Part shown: positions 15,634 through 24,698 of the stretch, piece by piece
How positions within the stretch are numbered: position 1 is the stretch's first letter
Layout of the letters: the number at the start of each line of letters is the position of its first letter
Translations under genes and position numbers: made by a program
Source of the DNA: Halolamina sp. CBA1230
Lineage (GTDB): Archaea > Halobacteriota > Halobacteria > Halobacteriales > Haloferacaceae
Direction of reading: 5' to 3'
Length of the DNA: 64,000 nt
NCBI RefSeq assembly: GCF_002025255.2
Contig: NZ_CP054587.1
Location: 1,550,001-1,614,000, forward strand
Notes under the pieces: model-generated
What the model was told of the DNA's origin: nothing
Database searches by the model: none
Seen by the model: the letters and a program-made list of their open reading frames with translations, nothing else

Positions 15634-16356
15634 GTGCTCGAACTCGACGGCCTGACCCACGAGTACGGCGACGCCCGCGCGCTCGACTCCGTCTCGCTCA
15701 CGATCCCGGACGGGCAGTTCCTCGTGCTCTGTGGCGCCAACGGCTCGGGGAAGTCGACGCTCGTCCGCCACCTGAACGGGCTGCTCGAACCGGATGCGGG
15801 CCGCGTGCTCGTCGACGGGACCGAGACGACCGAGGACCCCGTCGCCGCCCGCACGACGGTCGGGATGGCGTTCCAGGAGCCACGCGACCAGTTCGTCGCC
15901 GCGACCGTCGGCGGCGACGTGCGCTTCGGCCCGGAGAACCTCGGCCTCGACCACACGGAGATCGACCGCCGGGCTGAGGAAGCGCTCGCCGCGGTCGGTC
16001 TCGACGGCCGCAAAGACGACCGGATCGAGACGCTCTCGGGCGGCGAACGCGAGCGCCTCGCGGTCGCGGGCGCGCTGGCGATGGAGCCCAGCTACCTCGT
16101 GCTGGACGAGCCGTTCACCGGGCTCGATTCACCCGCATGCGACCGGCTACTCGATCACCTCCGGGATCTCCACGCCGCCGGCACGGGGCTGATCGTGGTC
16201 ACCCACGACCTCCGGGACCTGCTCGCCGACGCCGAGCGCGTGGTCTGTCTCACCGATGGCGACGTGGTCGTCGACGACGACCCGGCGGCCGCTGTGGACG
16301 CGCTTCCCGAGTACGGCGTTCGCGTGCCCGAGACGGTCACGGGCACGGCCGACTGA
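15634..16356 (+). CDS. bioM: Energy-coupling factor ATPase of the biotin transporter
   Basis: ABC ATPase (240 aa) that powers biotin uptake. Walker A 'GANGSGKST', the Q-loop in 'GMAFQEPRDQF', signature 'LSGGERERLAVAGAL', Walker B 'YLVLDEPFTGLD' and the switch His in 'IVVTHDLRDL' are all intact. It starts at GTG 15634, one base after the bioY stop, and its TGA overlaps the ATG of bioN. Only one ATPase gene is present, so it probably acts as a homodimer. Confidence 0.94.
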   Translation: MLELDGLTHEYGDARALDSVSLTIPDGQFLVLCGANGSGKSTLVRHLNGLLEPDAGRVLVDGTETTEDPVAARTTVGMAFQEPRDQFVAATVGGDVRFGPENLGLDHTEIDRRAEEALAAVGLDGRKDDRIETLSGGERERLAVAGALAMEPSYLVLDEPFTGLDSPACDRLLDHLRDLHAAGTGLIVVTHDLRDLLADAERVVCLTDGDVVVDDDPAAAVDALPEYGVRVPETVTGTAD

Positions 16357-17060
16357 TGCTCCGCTACGAACCCGGCGACTCGCTCGCTCACCGCCTCGAC
16401 CCCCGGACGAAGCTGGCGCTCCAGCTCACCTTCGCCGTCGCTGCGTTCGCCCACACCGACCCGTGGGGGCTGGCGGCGCTGACCGGCGTGACCGGGCTGG
16501 CGCTCGCGAGCGCGCGGCTCTCCCCCGTCTCGGTGCTGTGGGGGTACCGCTTCCTCTTCCCGCTGCTCGCCGCGGCGGTGCTGTTCGAGTTGGTGAACCT
16601 CGGCCCGCCGTGGATCGACACCGCGGCCGCGGTCGACCCCCTGCTCGCGAGCTACCGGACGCTGCTGATCGTCGCCTTCGCAGCCGGGTACGTTCGGACG
16701 ACGTCGGCCCGCGAGTCCCGCGCGGCGGTGCAGTGGGCGATCCCGGGGAAGCCGGGGCGACTGCTGGGCGCGGGCGTCGGACTGGTGTTCCGGTTCCTCC
16801 CGCTGCTCCGCCGGGACGTGTCGGCGATCCGGGACGCCGAGCGGGCGCGGCTGGGCGACGAGCGACCGACACGGGAGCGGCTCCGGACCGTCGGTGCAGC
16901 GGGGCTCAACCGGGCGTTCGCGCGAGCCGATCGGCTGGCGATGGCGCTCTCGGCGCGGTGTTTCTCGTGGAACGCGACGCTGCCGCGGATCGCGTTCGGT
17001 CGAGTAGACGCGGTGGGGCTGGTGGTGGCGGTCGGGTTGGTCGTGTCCGTGTTCGGTTAG
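16356..17060 (+). CDS. bioN: Energy-coupling factor transmembrane T component
   Basis: The T component (234 aa) linking the ATPases to BioY. It shows the CbiQ/EcfT family pattern: N-terminal 'HRLDPRTKLALQLTFAVAAF', several hydrophobic helices, and the cytoplasmic coupling helices with 'AIRDAERARLGDE' and 'RAFARADRLAMALSARCFSW', which dock onto the ATPase. The ATG at 16356 overlaps the bioM TGA (ATGA), so translation is coupled. The 330-nt region that follows, to 17391, contains a partial copy of the window's structured intergenic repeat and no gene. Confidence 0.93.
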   Translation: MLRYEPGDSLAHRLDPRTKLALQLTFAVAAFAHTDPWGLAALTGVTGLALASARLSPVSVLWGYRFLFPLLAAAVLFELVNLGPPWIDTAAAVDPLLASYRTLLIVAFAAGYVRTTSARESRAAVQWAIPGKPGRLLGAGVGLVFRFLPLLRRDVSAIRDAERARLGDERPTRERLRTVGAAGLNRAFARADRLAMALSARCFSWNATLPRIAFGRVDAVGLVVAVGLVVSVFG

Positions 17061-17189
17061 TTGCGAGGACTGGATGGGTAGCGGATCGCGGACGGCGACA
17101 GTACCACCGCGGCTGCTGTCGGCGCGAAGCGCGAGTCCCTCCGTGGACGAGCAGGTGCGAGGGATGAGCGAACGGACGTGAGCGAATCG

Positions 17190-17321
17190 GTTGGGGAGGC
17201 CTGAGGGCTGTGCGGGGCGGTGCGGTCGCAAGTGGTCTACGAACGAGTTGCTGTTGCCGTCGCCGTTGCGGTTGCGAACGGTCGAACTGCTGTTGCCGTC
17301 GTCGTTGCAGTTGCCACCGAC
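17190..17321 (-). repeat. Structured intergenic repeat, partial copy C
   Basis: In minus orientation this starts with the terminal sequence GACCACTTGCGACCGCACC (ending at 17237 on the + strand) and runs through the CCCCGCACAGCC and TCCCCAACC blocks shared with copies A and B. Outside the terminus lie two 39-nt tandem units (17244-17282 and 17283-17321, containing TGCTGTTGCCGTCG), like those flanking copy A. The far half, including both covarying hairpins, is missing or too diverged to see. It lies directly upstream of the HdrD-like gene. Confidence 0.75.
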
Positions 17322-17390
17322 CGAGCCACGGTCACGAGCGGGCGCCGTCAGTCGGCACCGTTTTGCCGACGGCGTCGCAGGGTACAGGGT

Positions 17391-19553
17391 ATGATCGCAC
17401 AGACGCGCGAGACGTTCTGGACGATTTCGCCGACGGGGAAGGCGGCCTTCTACTTCCTCGCGGCGGCGGCGATCCTGGTGTTCGCCGTCGGCGTCTACGA
17501 GCGGTTCCGGCGCTACACGCGGGCGAAGGAGGACCCGTTCCCGCGGCTCGATGATCTGCCACAGCGTGTCGTCGACGCGGCGGCGACCGTGCTCTCGAAC
17601 CGGCAGCAGTTCGACCGGGACACCTACGCCGGCGTGATGCACGCGTTCATCATGTGGGGGTTCCTGACGCTGCTGATCGGGACGACGATCCTCGGGTTCG
17701 ACATCGACGTGTACCGCGTCGTCACCGGCTCCTCCTTCTTCAAGGGCGACTTCTACCTCGCGTACTCGCTGGTGATGGACGCGATGGGGCTGCTGTTCGT
17801 CGTCGGCGTCGGGATGGCCATCTACAAGCGCTACGCCCGGCGTGACGGCCGCCTCTGGGGCAAGCACACGAACCTTGAGGACGACGCGTTCGTCTGGACC
17901 CTCTTTGCACTGGGTGTCGGCGGCTACGTGCTCGAGGGGCTGCGCATCCGCGCGACGGGGTTCCCGGAGTTCGAGACGGTCAGTTTCGTCGGCTACTTCG
18001 TCGCGATGGTGATCGAGGCGGTCGGCATCGACGCCGGCGGCGCGCAGGCGCTCTACTGGTGGGGCTGGTGGTCCCACTCGCTGCTCGCCTTCGGCTTCGT
18101 CGCCTTTGTCCCGTACGCCAAGCCGTTCCACATGATCTCGAGTTTCGCGAACGTCGTCGTCAGCGACGACAAGGCGGGCGCTCGCCTCCCCTCGGTTCCC
18201 GCGGACCTCGACGCCGACACCGGCGCCGAGTCCATCGACTCCTTCACCTGGAGCGAGACGCTGGATCAGGACGCCTGCACGAAATGTGGGCGCTGTTCGT
18301 CGGTCTGTCCGGCAAACGCCGCCGGGCGGAACCTCGACCCGCGTGACGTGATCCTCGACCTGAAGAGCTACCGCGAGGAGGTCGACGCCGGCGGCGAGGA
18401 GGTCGACATCATCGCCGACGGCGGCGAGTCCGTCATCGACGCGGAGACGATGGAGTCCTGTCTCTCCTGTATGGCGTGTATGGACGCCTGTCCGGTCGAC
18501 ATCGAGCACCTCACCTCGTTCACGCGGATGAACCGCGAACTGGTCGACTCCGGGGAGGTCAGCCCCGAACTCCAAGACGTCTTCCAGGACGTGATGCAGA
18601 AGGGGAACACGTTCGGCAACCCCAACCGCAAGCGCGGCGACTGGTCGGACGAACTCGAGTTCGACGTCACCGACGCCCGCGAGGAGGAGGTGGAGTACCT
18701 CTGGTACGTCGGCGACTACCCGAGCTTCGACGACCGGAACAAGAAAGTCGCCCGCGCGCTGGCCCGGGTGTTCGAGGCCGCGGACGTGAGCTACGGCATC
18801 CTGTTCGACGACGAGAAACACGACGGCAACGACATCCGCCGGGTCGGCGAGGAGTTCCTCTACCTCGAACTCGCGGGCCACCACGTCGAGTCCTTCGAGG
18901 AGTGTGAGTTCGAACACATCGTCTGTACGGACCCCCACTCGTTCAACACGATCAAAAACGAGTACCCCGAGATCGACTACGCGGAGTTCGCCGACGACCC
19001 CGTGATGCCGTTCGACTACGACGAGGAGTGGAACGCCGACGGCGAGATCGGCGTGTTCCACTGGACGCAAGTGGTCTCTGATCTGGTGGACGCCGGCCGC
19101 CTGGACCTCTCGGGTGCCGACCTCGACTACACCGTCACCTACCACGACCCCTGCCACCTCGGCCGGTACAACGGCGAGTACGAGGCGCCGCGCTCGCTGA
19201 TCGAGGCGACGGGCTGTGAGCTCCACGAGATGCCCCGCAGCCACGACGACTCGTTCTGCTGTGGCGGCGGCGGCGGCGGGCTCTGGATGGAGTTCGACGA
19301 CGAGCCCAAACCCAGCGAGGAGCGCCTGCGCGAGGGGATCGAGGACACCGCCGCGGGCGACGCGATCGAGAAGTTCGTCGTCGCCTGCCCGATGTGTACG
19401 ACGATGTTCGAGGACGGCCGCAAGACCGGCGGGTTCGAGGACGACCTCGAGATCGTCGACGTGGCCGAACTGCTGGAGGAGGCGCTGGACGAGCAGGGCG
19501 CGCTGGCGTCGGTCGGCGCCGACGACGGGTCAGCACCGGCGAGCGCGGACTGA
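17391..19553 (+). CDS. Membrane-anchored HdrD-like Fe-S oxidoreductase
   Basis: A 720-aa fusion. The first about 270 residues form a NarI-like membrane domain with five or so helices and candidate haem His residues ('AGVMHAFIMWGF', 'WWSHSLLAFGFVAFVPYAK'). Next are two 4Fe-4S motifs, 'CTKCGRCSSVCP' and 'CLSCMACMDACPVD'. Two CCG domains follow, ending 'HDPCHLGRYN', 'CCGGGGGGLWME' and 'CPMCTTMFEDG'. This layout is that of ETF:menaquinone oxidoreductase/HdrD-like proteins, which move electrons from electron-transfer flavoprotein to the quinone pool. The ATG at 17391 is chosen because it begins the membrane domain. The acyl-CoA dehydrogenase at 30.5 kb could feed it (inference). Confidence 0.9.
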   Translation: MIAQTRETFWTISPTGKAAFYFLAAAAILVFAVGVYERFRRYTRAKEDPFPRLDDLPQRVVDAAATVLSNRQQFDRDTYAGVMHAFIMWGFLTLLIGTTILGFDIDVYRVVTGSSFFKGDFYLAYSLVMDAMGLLFVVGVGMAIYKRYARRDGRLWGKHTNLEDDAFVWTLFALGVGGYVLEGLRIRATGFPEFETVSFVGYFVAMVIEAVGIDAGGAQALYWWGWWSHSLLAFGFVAFVPYAKPFHMISSFANVVVSDDKAGARLPSVPADLDADTGAESIDSFTWSETLDQDACTKCGRCSSVCPANAAGRNLDPRDVILDLKSYREEVDAGGEEVDIIADGGESVIDAETMESCLSCMACMDACPVDIEHLTSFTRMNRELVDSGEVSPELQDVFQDVMQKGNTFGNPNRKRGDWSDELEFDVTDAREEEVEYLWYVGDYPSFDDRNKKVARALARVFEAADVSYGILFDDEKHDGNDIRRVGEEFLYLELAGHHVESFEECEFEHIVCTDPHSFNTIKNEYPEIDYAEFADDPVMPFDYDEEWNADGEIGVFHWTQVVSDLVDAGRLDLSGADLDYTVTYHDPCHLGRYNGEYEAPRSLIEATGCELHEMPRSHDDSFCCGGGGGGLWMEFDDEPKPSEERLREGIEDTAAGDAIEKFVVACPMCTTMFEDGRKTGGFEDDLEIVDVAELLEEALDEQGALASVGADDGSAPASAD

Positions 19554-19626
19554 GTCGCGTTCCCGAACGAGACCGCCTCACGCCCCGCACCACACGCGTT
19601 TTACCCCTCCACCGACAAACCCGTCC

Positions 19627-21348
19627 ATGACCGACCCCGGTTCGCTCTCCGTCACCATCGTCGACGGCTACGTCGACGAGCCGGCCCACTTCGGGGTGCC
19701 CCCCTACATCTCCACCTACCCCCGGTTCACCGCGGGCGCGCTCGTCGACGCCGGCGTCCCCGCCGAGAACGTCACCTACCACACGATCGACGAGCTCCGC
19801 GAGGATCGGATGAAGTGGGGCGACGTGTCGACCGCCGACCTGTTCATCTACGTCGGCGGGATGACCGTCCCCGGCTCCTACGTCGGCGGCACGCCCGCCG
19901 AGCCCGACGAGGTGAAGGAGCTCGCCTGGACCGCCGACGGAACCACGCTGCTCGGCGGGCCCGTCCGCTTCGGCGTCGGCGAGGAGAACGCCGGCGCCCA
20001 GGAGATGGAGCGCAAGGACCTCGACTACGAGTTCGTCGCGAAAGGCGACATCGAGGCCGCGGCGTACGACTTCGTGGACTCCGGGCTGGAGGGGTTCAAC
20101 GACCGGATGCGCGACAACGACGAGCTCGACCGTTGGGCCGCCAAAGGCGCCTTCGTCGTCGAACAGCACCCCAACCACCCGGAGTACCTGATCGCGGAGA
20201 TGGAGACCTCGCGGGGCTGTGCGTACCGCTGCTCGTTCTGTACGGAACCGCTGTACGGCGACCCCGCGTTCCGGACGCCGGCATCGGTCGTCGACGAGGT
20301 GGACCGACTCTCGAACCACGGCGTCGAACACTTCCGCCTCGGCCGGCAGGCCGACATCCTCGCGTTCGGCGGCGACGGCGAGGCACCCAACCCGGACGCC
20401 CTCCGGGAACTCTACGGCGGAATCCGCGAGGTGGCGCCCGATCTCCAGACGCTCCACCTCGACAACATGAACCCCGTGACGATCACGGACTACCCCGAGG
20501 CGTCGAAGGAGGCGATCGAGATCATCGCCGAGCACAACACGCCCGGGGACACGGCCGCGTTCGGCCTCGAGAGCGCCGACCCCGTCGTGCAGGAGCAGAA
20601 CAACCTCCTCGTGACGGCCGACGAGTGTCTGGAGGCCGTTCGCGTGGTGAACGAGGCTGGGGGGTGGCGCCCGGACGAGAACCGCCTGCCGAAGCTCCTG
20701 CCGGGGATCAACCTCGTCCACGGCCTCGAGGGCGAGCGCCCGGAGACGTACGACCACAACCGTCGCTTTTTGCGGCAGGTGTACGACGAGGGGTTGATGC
20801 TCCGCCGGATCAACATCCGGCAGGTGATGGCCTTTGCCGGCACGGAGATGAGCGAGACGGGCGCGGAGATCGCCGAGGAGCACAAGGAGCAGTTCCAGGA
20901 GTACAAACGCGAGGTGCGCGAGCAGGTGGACAACCCGATGCTCCAGCGCGTGGTGCCGCCGGGGACGGTGCTGCCGAACGTGTATCTGGAGTACCACGAG
21001 AACGGGACGACGTTCGGCCGCCAACTCGGGACGTACCCGCTGCTCGTGGGCATCCCGGGCGAGCGCGAACTCGACCGCGCGATCGACGTCGCGATCGTCG
21101 ACCACGGGTATCGATCGGTGACGGGCGTGCCGTACCCGCTGGACGTGAACGCGGCGTCGATGGACGAGCTCGCGGCGATCCCCGGTGTGAACGACAGTCG
21201 CGCGGGGGATATCGTCGTCTCGCGGCCGTACGACTCGGTTTCGGAGGTGGATGCGGTGGCGGACGTGGATCTCTCGCCGTTCGCGACGGCGGGGGACGTG
21301 GATATCGACTTGACGCGGACGCCCGATGTCGGTGGACGCGCGGACTGA
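19627..21348 (+). CDS. Radical SAM protein with C-terminal helix-hairpin-helix
   Basis: A 573-aa protein. An N-terminal B12-binding-like Rossmann domain ('VTIVDGYVDEPAHFGVPPYI', 'ADLFIYVGGMTVPGSYVGG') precedes the radical SAM core with 'CAYRCSFC' (CxxxCxxC 4Fe-4S site), and an HhH segment 'DVNAASMDELAAIPGVNDSRA' ends it. The order resembles archaeal B12-binding/radical SAM methylthiotransferase-like proteins of unknown substrate. The HhH motif suggests contact with nucleic acid. ATG 19627 is 74 nt after the HdrD-like gene, so cotranscription is possible. Confidence 0.88.
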   Translation: MTDPGSLSVTIVDGYVDEPAHFGVPPYISTYPRFTAGALVDAGVPAENVTYHTIDELREDRMKWGDVSTADLFIYVGGMTVPGSYVGGTPAEPDEVKELAWTADGTTLLGGPVRFGVGEENAGAQEMERKDLDYEFVAKGDIEAAAYDFVDSGLEGFNDRMRDNDELDRWAAKGAFVVEQHPNHPEYLIAEMETSRGCAYRCSFCTEPLYGDPAFRTPASVVDEVDRLSNHGVEHFRLGRQADILAFGGDGEAPNPDALRELYGGIREVAPDLQTLHLDNMNPVTITDYPEASKEAIEIIAEHNTPGDTAAFGLESADPVVQEQNNLLVTADECLEAVRVVNEAGGWRPDENRLPKLLPGINLVHGLEGERPETYDHNRRFLRQVYDEGLMLRRINIRQVMAFAGTEMSETGAEIAEEHKEQFQEYKREVREQVDNPMLQRVVPPGTVLPNVYLEYHENGTTFGRQLGTYPLLVGIPGERELDRAIDVAIVDHGYRSVTGVPYPLDVNAASMDELAAIPGVNDSRAGDIVVSRPYDSVSEVDAVADVDLSPFATAGDVDIDLTRTPDVGGRAD

Positions 21349-21402
21349 GTTCGGGGATTCTTGCTTTCTGGTGGTGACGTCGGCGACGGCGACGGGAGTT
21401 CG

Positions 21403-21832
21403 ATCGTTGGCAACTGCAACGGTGGCGGCAACAGCATCTCAATCGTTGGCAACCGCAACGGCGACAGCAACAGCATCTCGTTCGTAGACCACTTGCGACC
21501 GCACCGCCCCGCACAGCCCACAGACCTCCCCAGCCGACTCCCTCCCTCGTTTCACTCGGTCAGTCGTCCTCCGAGAGAGCAAGCTCTCTCGTGCCCTCGC
21601 TCGCGTTGCTCGCGAGGACCTCGCGCGCTCGTTCGCGCAGGGACGCGCTCACGTCGCGCGCCACAGCTGTCGCAGTGTGGTAGCGGTGGACGCCTCGCGC
21701 TCGCCAGCGGTCGGCGAGCGCGGGGGGAGGGGTGGGGACTCCGGGCTGTGCCGGGCCTCGTGCCCGGCACTTCGCGGTCACAAGTGGTCATGCTTCGAGA
21801 TGCTGGTGCTGTCGCGGTTGCGGTCCCAGAAC
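21403..21832 (+). repeat. Structured intergenic repeat, full copy A
   Basis: Two 39-nt tandem units (21403-21441 and 21442-21480) lead into a terminal GACCACTTGCGACC (21487-21500). The matching inverted end GGTCACAAGTGGTC is at 21776-21789 and is followed by an outward arm CGAGATGCTGGTGCTG. Inside are a 10-bp-stem hairpin (21696-21705 with 21713-21722) and a 9-bp-stem hairpin with a CTCGT loop (21748-21756 with 21762-21770). Both stems covary with those of copy B. The element fills most of the 579-nt gap between the radical SAM and MBL-fold genes and has no coding signal. Confidence 0.85.
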
Positions 21833-21927
21833 CTGACAACCGAACCCCCGCTCGTCACCCAACCAACCACACCACCTAATCGCCCGAGCCCGAGGAACAT
21901 TTACGCCCACCACCGAAACCCCGACCC

Positions 21928-22716
21928 ATGCACGTCGAACGCGTTTCCGTCCCCGTCGAGACCCGCGCGCCGACGGGGGCGACCAACGCCTACGTCGTCG
22001 GCGATTCACCCGCGCTCCTCGTCGACCCCGCCGGCCGAACCGACGAACTCGACGCCCTCGTCACCGAACACGAGATCGACACCATCGCCGTCACCCACAC
22101 CCACCCCGACCACGTCGGCGCCGTCGCCGACTACGCCGCCGAAACCGGCGCCGAGGTGCTCGCCCGCCGCCCCGACCGCTTCCGGGACGCGACCGGCGTC
22201 GATCCCGACCGAGAGATCTCGGAGGGGTCGGTGATTCGAACCGGCACCGGCCCGACAAAAGTACTCGACACCCCCGGCCACGCCGTCGATCACGTCGCGT
22301 TCGACCTCGGCGACGGGACCGTCCTCCCTGGCGACCTCGCGGTCGCGGAGGGCAGCGTCGTCGTCGGCGCGCCGGAGGGCGACATGCGGGCGTACCTCAC
22401 GTCGCTCCGCCGGCTGTGGGCCCGCGATCCCGACCGACTGCTGCCCGGGCACGGGCCCGTCATCGACGACGAGCCGACCCCGCGAGAGACCCTCGAACGG
22501 CTGATCCGCCACCGCCTCGACCGCGAGCAGTCCGTCCTGGCGGCAGTTCAGAATGGTGCGACCGACCTCGATTCGGTCGTCGACGCCGCCTACGAGAAGG
22601 ACGTCTCCGGCGTCCGCGACCTCGCCCGGGCGACCGTGCAGGCCCACGTCGAGAAGCTGGCCGTGGAGGGCCGGGTGACGTGGGAGCCCGAGACGGGACG
22701 GGTCGCGCCCGCGTGA
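21928..22716 (+). CDS. MBL-fold metallohydrolase
   Basis: A 262-aa metallo-beta-lactamase-fold hydrolase with the zinc-binding 'HTHPDHVG' near residue 56, further ligands in 'DTPGHAVDHVAF' and 'GDLAVAEG', and the late 'LLPGHGPVI'. A C-terminal winged-helix-like segment ('VVDAAYEKDVSGVRDLARATV') resembles the LACTB2-type MBL proteins. It probably hydrolyses a thioester or phosphodiester in the cytoplasm; the substrate is unknown. Start ATG 21928. The next gene, a Cys-cluster protein, follows after 55 nt in the same direction. Confidence 0.9.
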   Translation: MHVERVSVPVETRAPTGATNAYVVGDSPALLVDPAGRTDELDALVTEHEIDTIAVTHTHPDHVGAVADYAAETGAEVLARRPDRFRDATGVDPDREISEGSVIRTGTGPTKVLDTPGHAVDHVAFDLGDGTVLPGDLAVAEGSVVVGAPEGDMRAYLTSLRRLWARDPDRLLPGHGPVIDDEPTPRETLERLIRHRLDREQSVLAAVQNGATDLDSVVDAAYEKDVSGVRDLARATVQAHVEKLAVEGRVTWEPETGRVAPA

Positions 22717-22771
22717 CGGGTTCCCGACTGCGCGGCGACGACGTTTTCCCGTCCGCTCCCCGAGTTCGTCC

Positions 22772-23437
22772 GTGTCCCTGACCGACGAGCTCGAACGCGC
22801 CCGCGAGCTCGACACCGCCGAACTCGCCGACGCCATCGAGTCGATCGGCTTCGAGTGCACGCGCTGTGGCGCCTGTTGTACACGTGAGGAGACCGAGGAC
22901 GGCGACACCGAACCCCACACGGCGACGGTGTTCCCCGACGAGGTCCGGACCCTCCAGGAAGCCGGCGACGAGGACCGGGAGTGGCGCGACGTCGCCCGAC
23001 CGATGCCGTACGGGCTCGACGACGGCGAGGGCGAGACGTTCGAGTGGGCGCTCCAGACCGACGCCTGCGGCGACTGTGTGTTCTACGAGGAGGAAGACGG
23101 GCTGGGCGCCTGCACGGTCCACCCGGACCGGCCGCTGATCTGTGAGACGTACCCCTTCAGCGTCGCGCTCGACGGCACCGCCGAGCCGGCCGGCGACCCC
23201 GTCGACTCTGAGGGGATCGTCCGTGCCCACGAGTGCGAGGGGCTGGGCCGGGATATCTCGCGGGAGCACGCCGAGGAGCTCGCTGAATCGCTCAAGGAGC
23301 GGGCCATCCGGGAGCTCGAAGAGGCCATCTCGCTCCGGGAGCAGTACGAACCCGTCGGTGCCGACGGGGAGATCGTCGTCCACGACTCCGAAGGGGCGAA
23401 ACAGCCCGACGGAACGCCGATCGACGGCGGCGACTGA
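22772..23437 (+). CDS. YkgJ-type cysteine-cluster protein
   Basis: A 221-aa protein of the YkgJ/CxxCxxCC (zinc- or iron-chelating) family. 'CTRCGACCTREE' appears near residue 30, followed by spaced Cys in 'TDACGDCVFYEEEDGLGACTV', 'PLICETYPF' and 'HECEGLGR'. These should bind an Fe-S cluster or zinc. The biochemical role of the family is not established. The start is a GTG at 22772. The C-terminal quarter is a charged helix and tail. Likely cotranscribed with the MBL gene upstream. Confidence 0.85.
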   Translation: MSLTDELERARELDTAELADAIESIGFECTRCGACCTREETEDGDTEPHTATVFPDEVRTLQEAGDEDREWRDVARPMPYGLDDGEGETFEWALQTDACGDCVFYEEEDGLGACTVHPDRPLICETYPFSVALDGTAEPAGDPVDSEGIVRAHECEGLGRDISREHAEELAESLKERAIRELEEAISLREQYEPVGADGEIVVHDSEGAKQPDGTPIDGGD

Positions 23438-23510
23438 CCGTCGGCCGTCGGGACCGTGATAGCGGTACACATATTACGCAGGGACGACTGGTCGTAGCCG
23501 AGTCTCAGCT

Positions 23511-23915
23511 ATGGAAATCTCCGACGAACTACTCTGTCTGTTCAGCGCGACGGTGCGCGAGGAAGGCGATCGGTACGTCGTCGAAGTGCCCAAACGCGAG
23601 GTCGAGCGTGGCTCCCTCTCCGCGGGCGACACCTACCGCGTCGCCCTGATCGACGGCGACGCCGCCGACGGCGACACGACGGCGACGACATCGACCAACG
23701 CCGCGACGGGCGAGGGCGAGCCCCAGCCACCCGTCGAGAAGGGGGAGGTGCGCTACGTCGAGGTCGAGGATATCGGCAAGCAGGGCGACGGGATCGCCCG
23801 TGTCGAGCGGGGCTACGTGATCATCGTCCCGGGCGCCGACGTGGGCGAGCGAGTGAAGATCGAGGTGACCGAGGTGAAGTCGAACTTCGCGGTCGGCGAG
23901 ATCATCGAGGAGTAG
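23511..23915 (+). CDS. TRAM-domain RNA-binding protein
   Basis: A 134-aa protein whose C-terminal half is a TRAM domain: 'VEKGEVRYVEVEDIGKQGDG', 'IARVERGYVIIVPGADVGER' and 'VKIEVTEVKSNFAVGEIIEE'. Stand-alone TRAM proteins of archaea bind RNA and may act as chaperones. The N-terminal half ('MEISDELLCLFSATVREEGD') is also beta-rich, with a low-complexity Thr/Asp linker between. ATG 23511. It ends one base before the end of the convergent methyltransferase gene. A second TRAM protein is encoded at 40.6-41.0 kb. Confidence 0.92.
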   Translation: MEISDELLCLFSATVREEGDRYVVEVPKREVERGSLSAGDTYRVALIDGDAADGDTTATTSTNAATGEGEPQPPVEKGEVRYVEVEDIGKQGDGIARVERGYVIIVPGADVGERVKIEVTEVKSNFAVGEIIEE

Positions 23916-24620
23916 CTACACTTCCGCGTTCCACCAGGAGACCGAGCAGAGCTTCTCACCCAGCGAGGAGCCGCCGATCGCGGTGTCGAGCTTGCGGAAC
24001 TGCCCCGCCATCGCGTCGGGGATCTTCCGATAGAAGCCGTAGGGGAGCACGAAGTCGTGCTCGGCGTCGGCGAGCTCGAGATCAGCGGAGTGGAGCAGGT
24101 CGTGAACCTCGTCCCGGCCGTAGAGATGCGACCCCATCGGGAGCAGTCGGTTGTACAGCACGCGCGTGCTGAAATCGTTGAACGTGTCGAAAAACACCTG
24201 TTCCTTCGAGACGCGAGCCATCTCCGCCATGAACTTCCGGGGGGTGGGCGCGAGGTGGAAAAATCGCATCGCGACCACCGCGTCGAAGTGGTCGTCGGGG
24301 AAGGGGAGCCGTGCGGCGTCGCCGCGCATGAACTCCACGTGGTCGGCGACGCCGGCCTGGTGGGCCTTCGCGCGGCCCTGGGCCAGCATCGCATCCGAGA
24401 TGTCCAGTCCGACGATGTCCGCGCCGCGCTCGGCCAGCATCACCGTAAAGCGGCCGGTGCCGCAGGCGATCTCCAGTACGCTCCGATCCTCGACGGGGCC
24501 GACCGCGTCGAGCACCGCCTGCTTCTCACGGCGGTCGATCAGGCGGCCGCCGCGGGAGAACCGCTTCGCGTCGTACTCCTCGGCGACGTCGTCGGCCTGG
24601 TACCACTCCTTTCCCTTCAC
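23916..24620 (-). CDS. Class I SAM-dependent methyltransferase
   Basis: A 234-aa enzyme with the Rossmann methyltransferase motifs: motif I 'VLEIACGTGRFTVMLAERGA' (residues about 48-67), 'DIVGLDISDAMLAQGRAKA', 'FMRGDAARLPFPDDHFDAVV' and a 'FFHLAPTPRKFMAEMAR' post-motif. It is closest to UbiE/Methyltransf_11-type small-molecule methylases. The substrate cannot be read from sequence. It starts at a GTG (24618-24620) because no ATG is nearby and the 'KGKEWYQADDVAEEYD' N-terminus is typical of the family. Confidence 0.88.
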   Translation of the reverse strand: MKGKEWYQADDVAEEYDAKRFSRGGRLIDRREKQAVLDAVGPVEDRSVLEIACGTGRFTVMLAERGADIVGLDISDAMLAQGRAKAHQAGVADHVEFMRGDAARLPFPDDHFDAVVAMRFFHLAPTPRKFMAEMARVSKEQVFFDTFNDFSTRVLYNRLLPMGSHLYGRDEVHDLLHSADLELADAEHDFVLPYGFYRKIPDAMAGQFRKLDTAIGGSSLGEKLCSVSWWNAEV

Positions 24621-24698
24621 GCTACCGGGAGTCGCAGGCCGAGCACTAAAACCGTACTGCTTGGCGGACTGCTGGCGCCGTCCCGCCGAGCGGCTGGG

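Noticed and set aside
16155-19244. 1029-codon open frame on the minus strand
   Set aside because: It is antisense to bioN and the HdrD-like gene and comes from the GC-rich codon use of those genes. Its peptide is low-complexity (Arg, Val, Asp) and has no domain.
19135-21105. 656-codon minus-strand frame
   Set aside because: Antisense shadow of the radical SAM gene, whose family motifs are clear.
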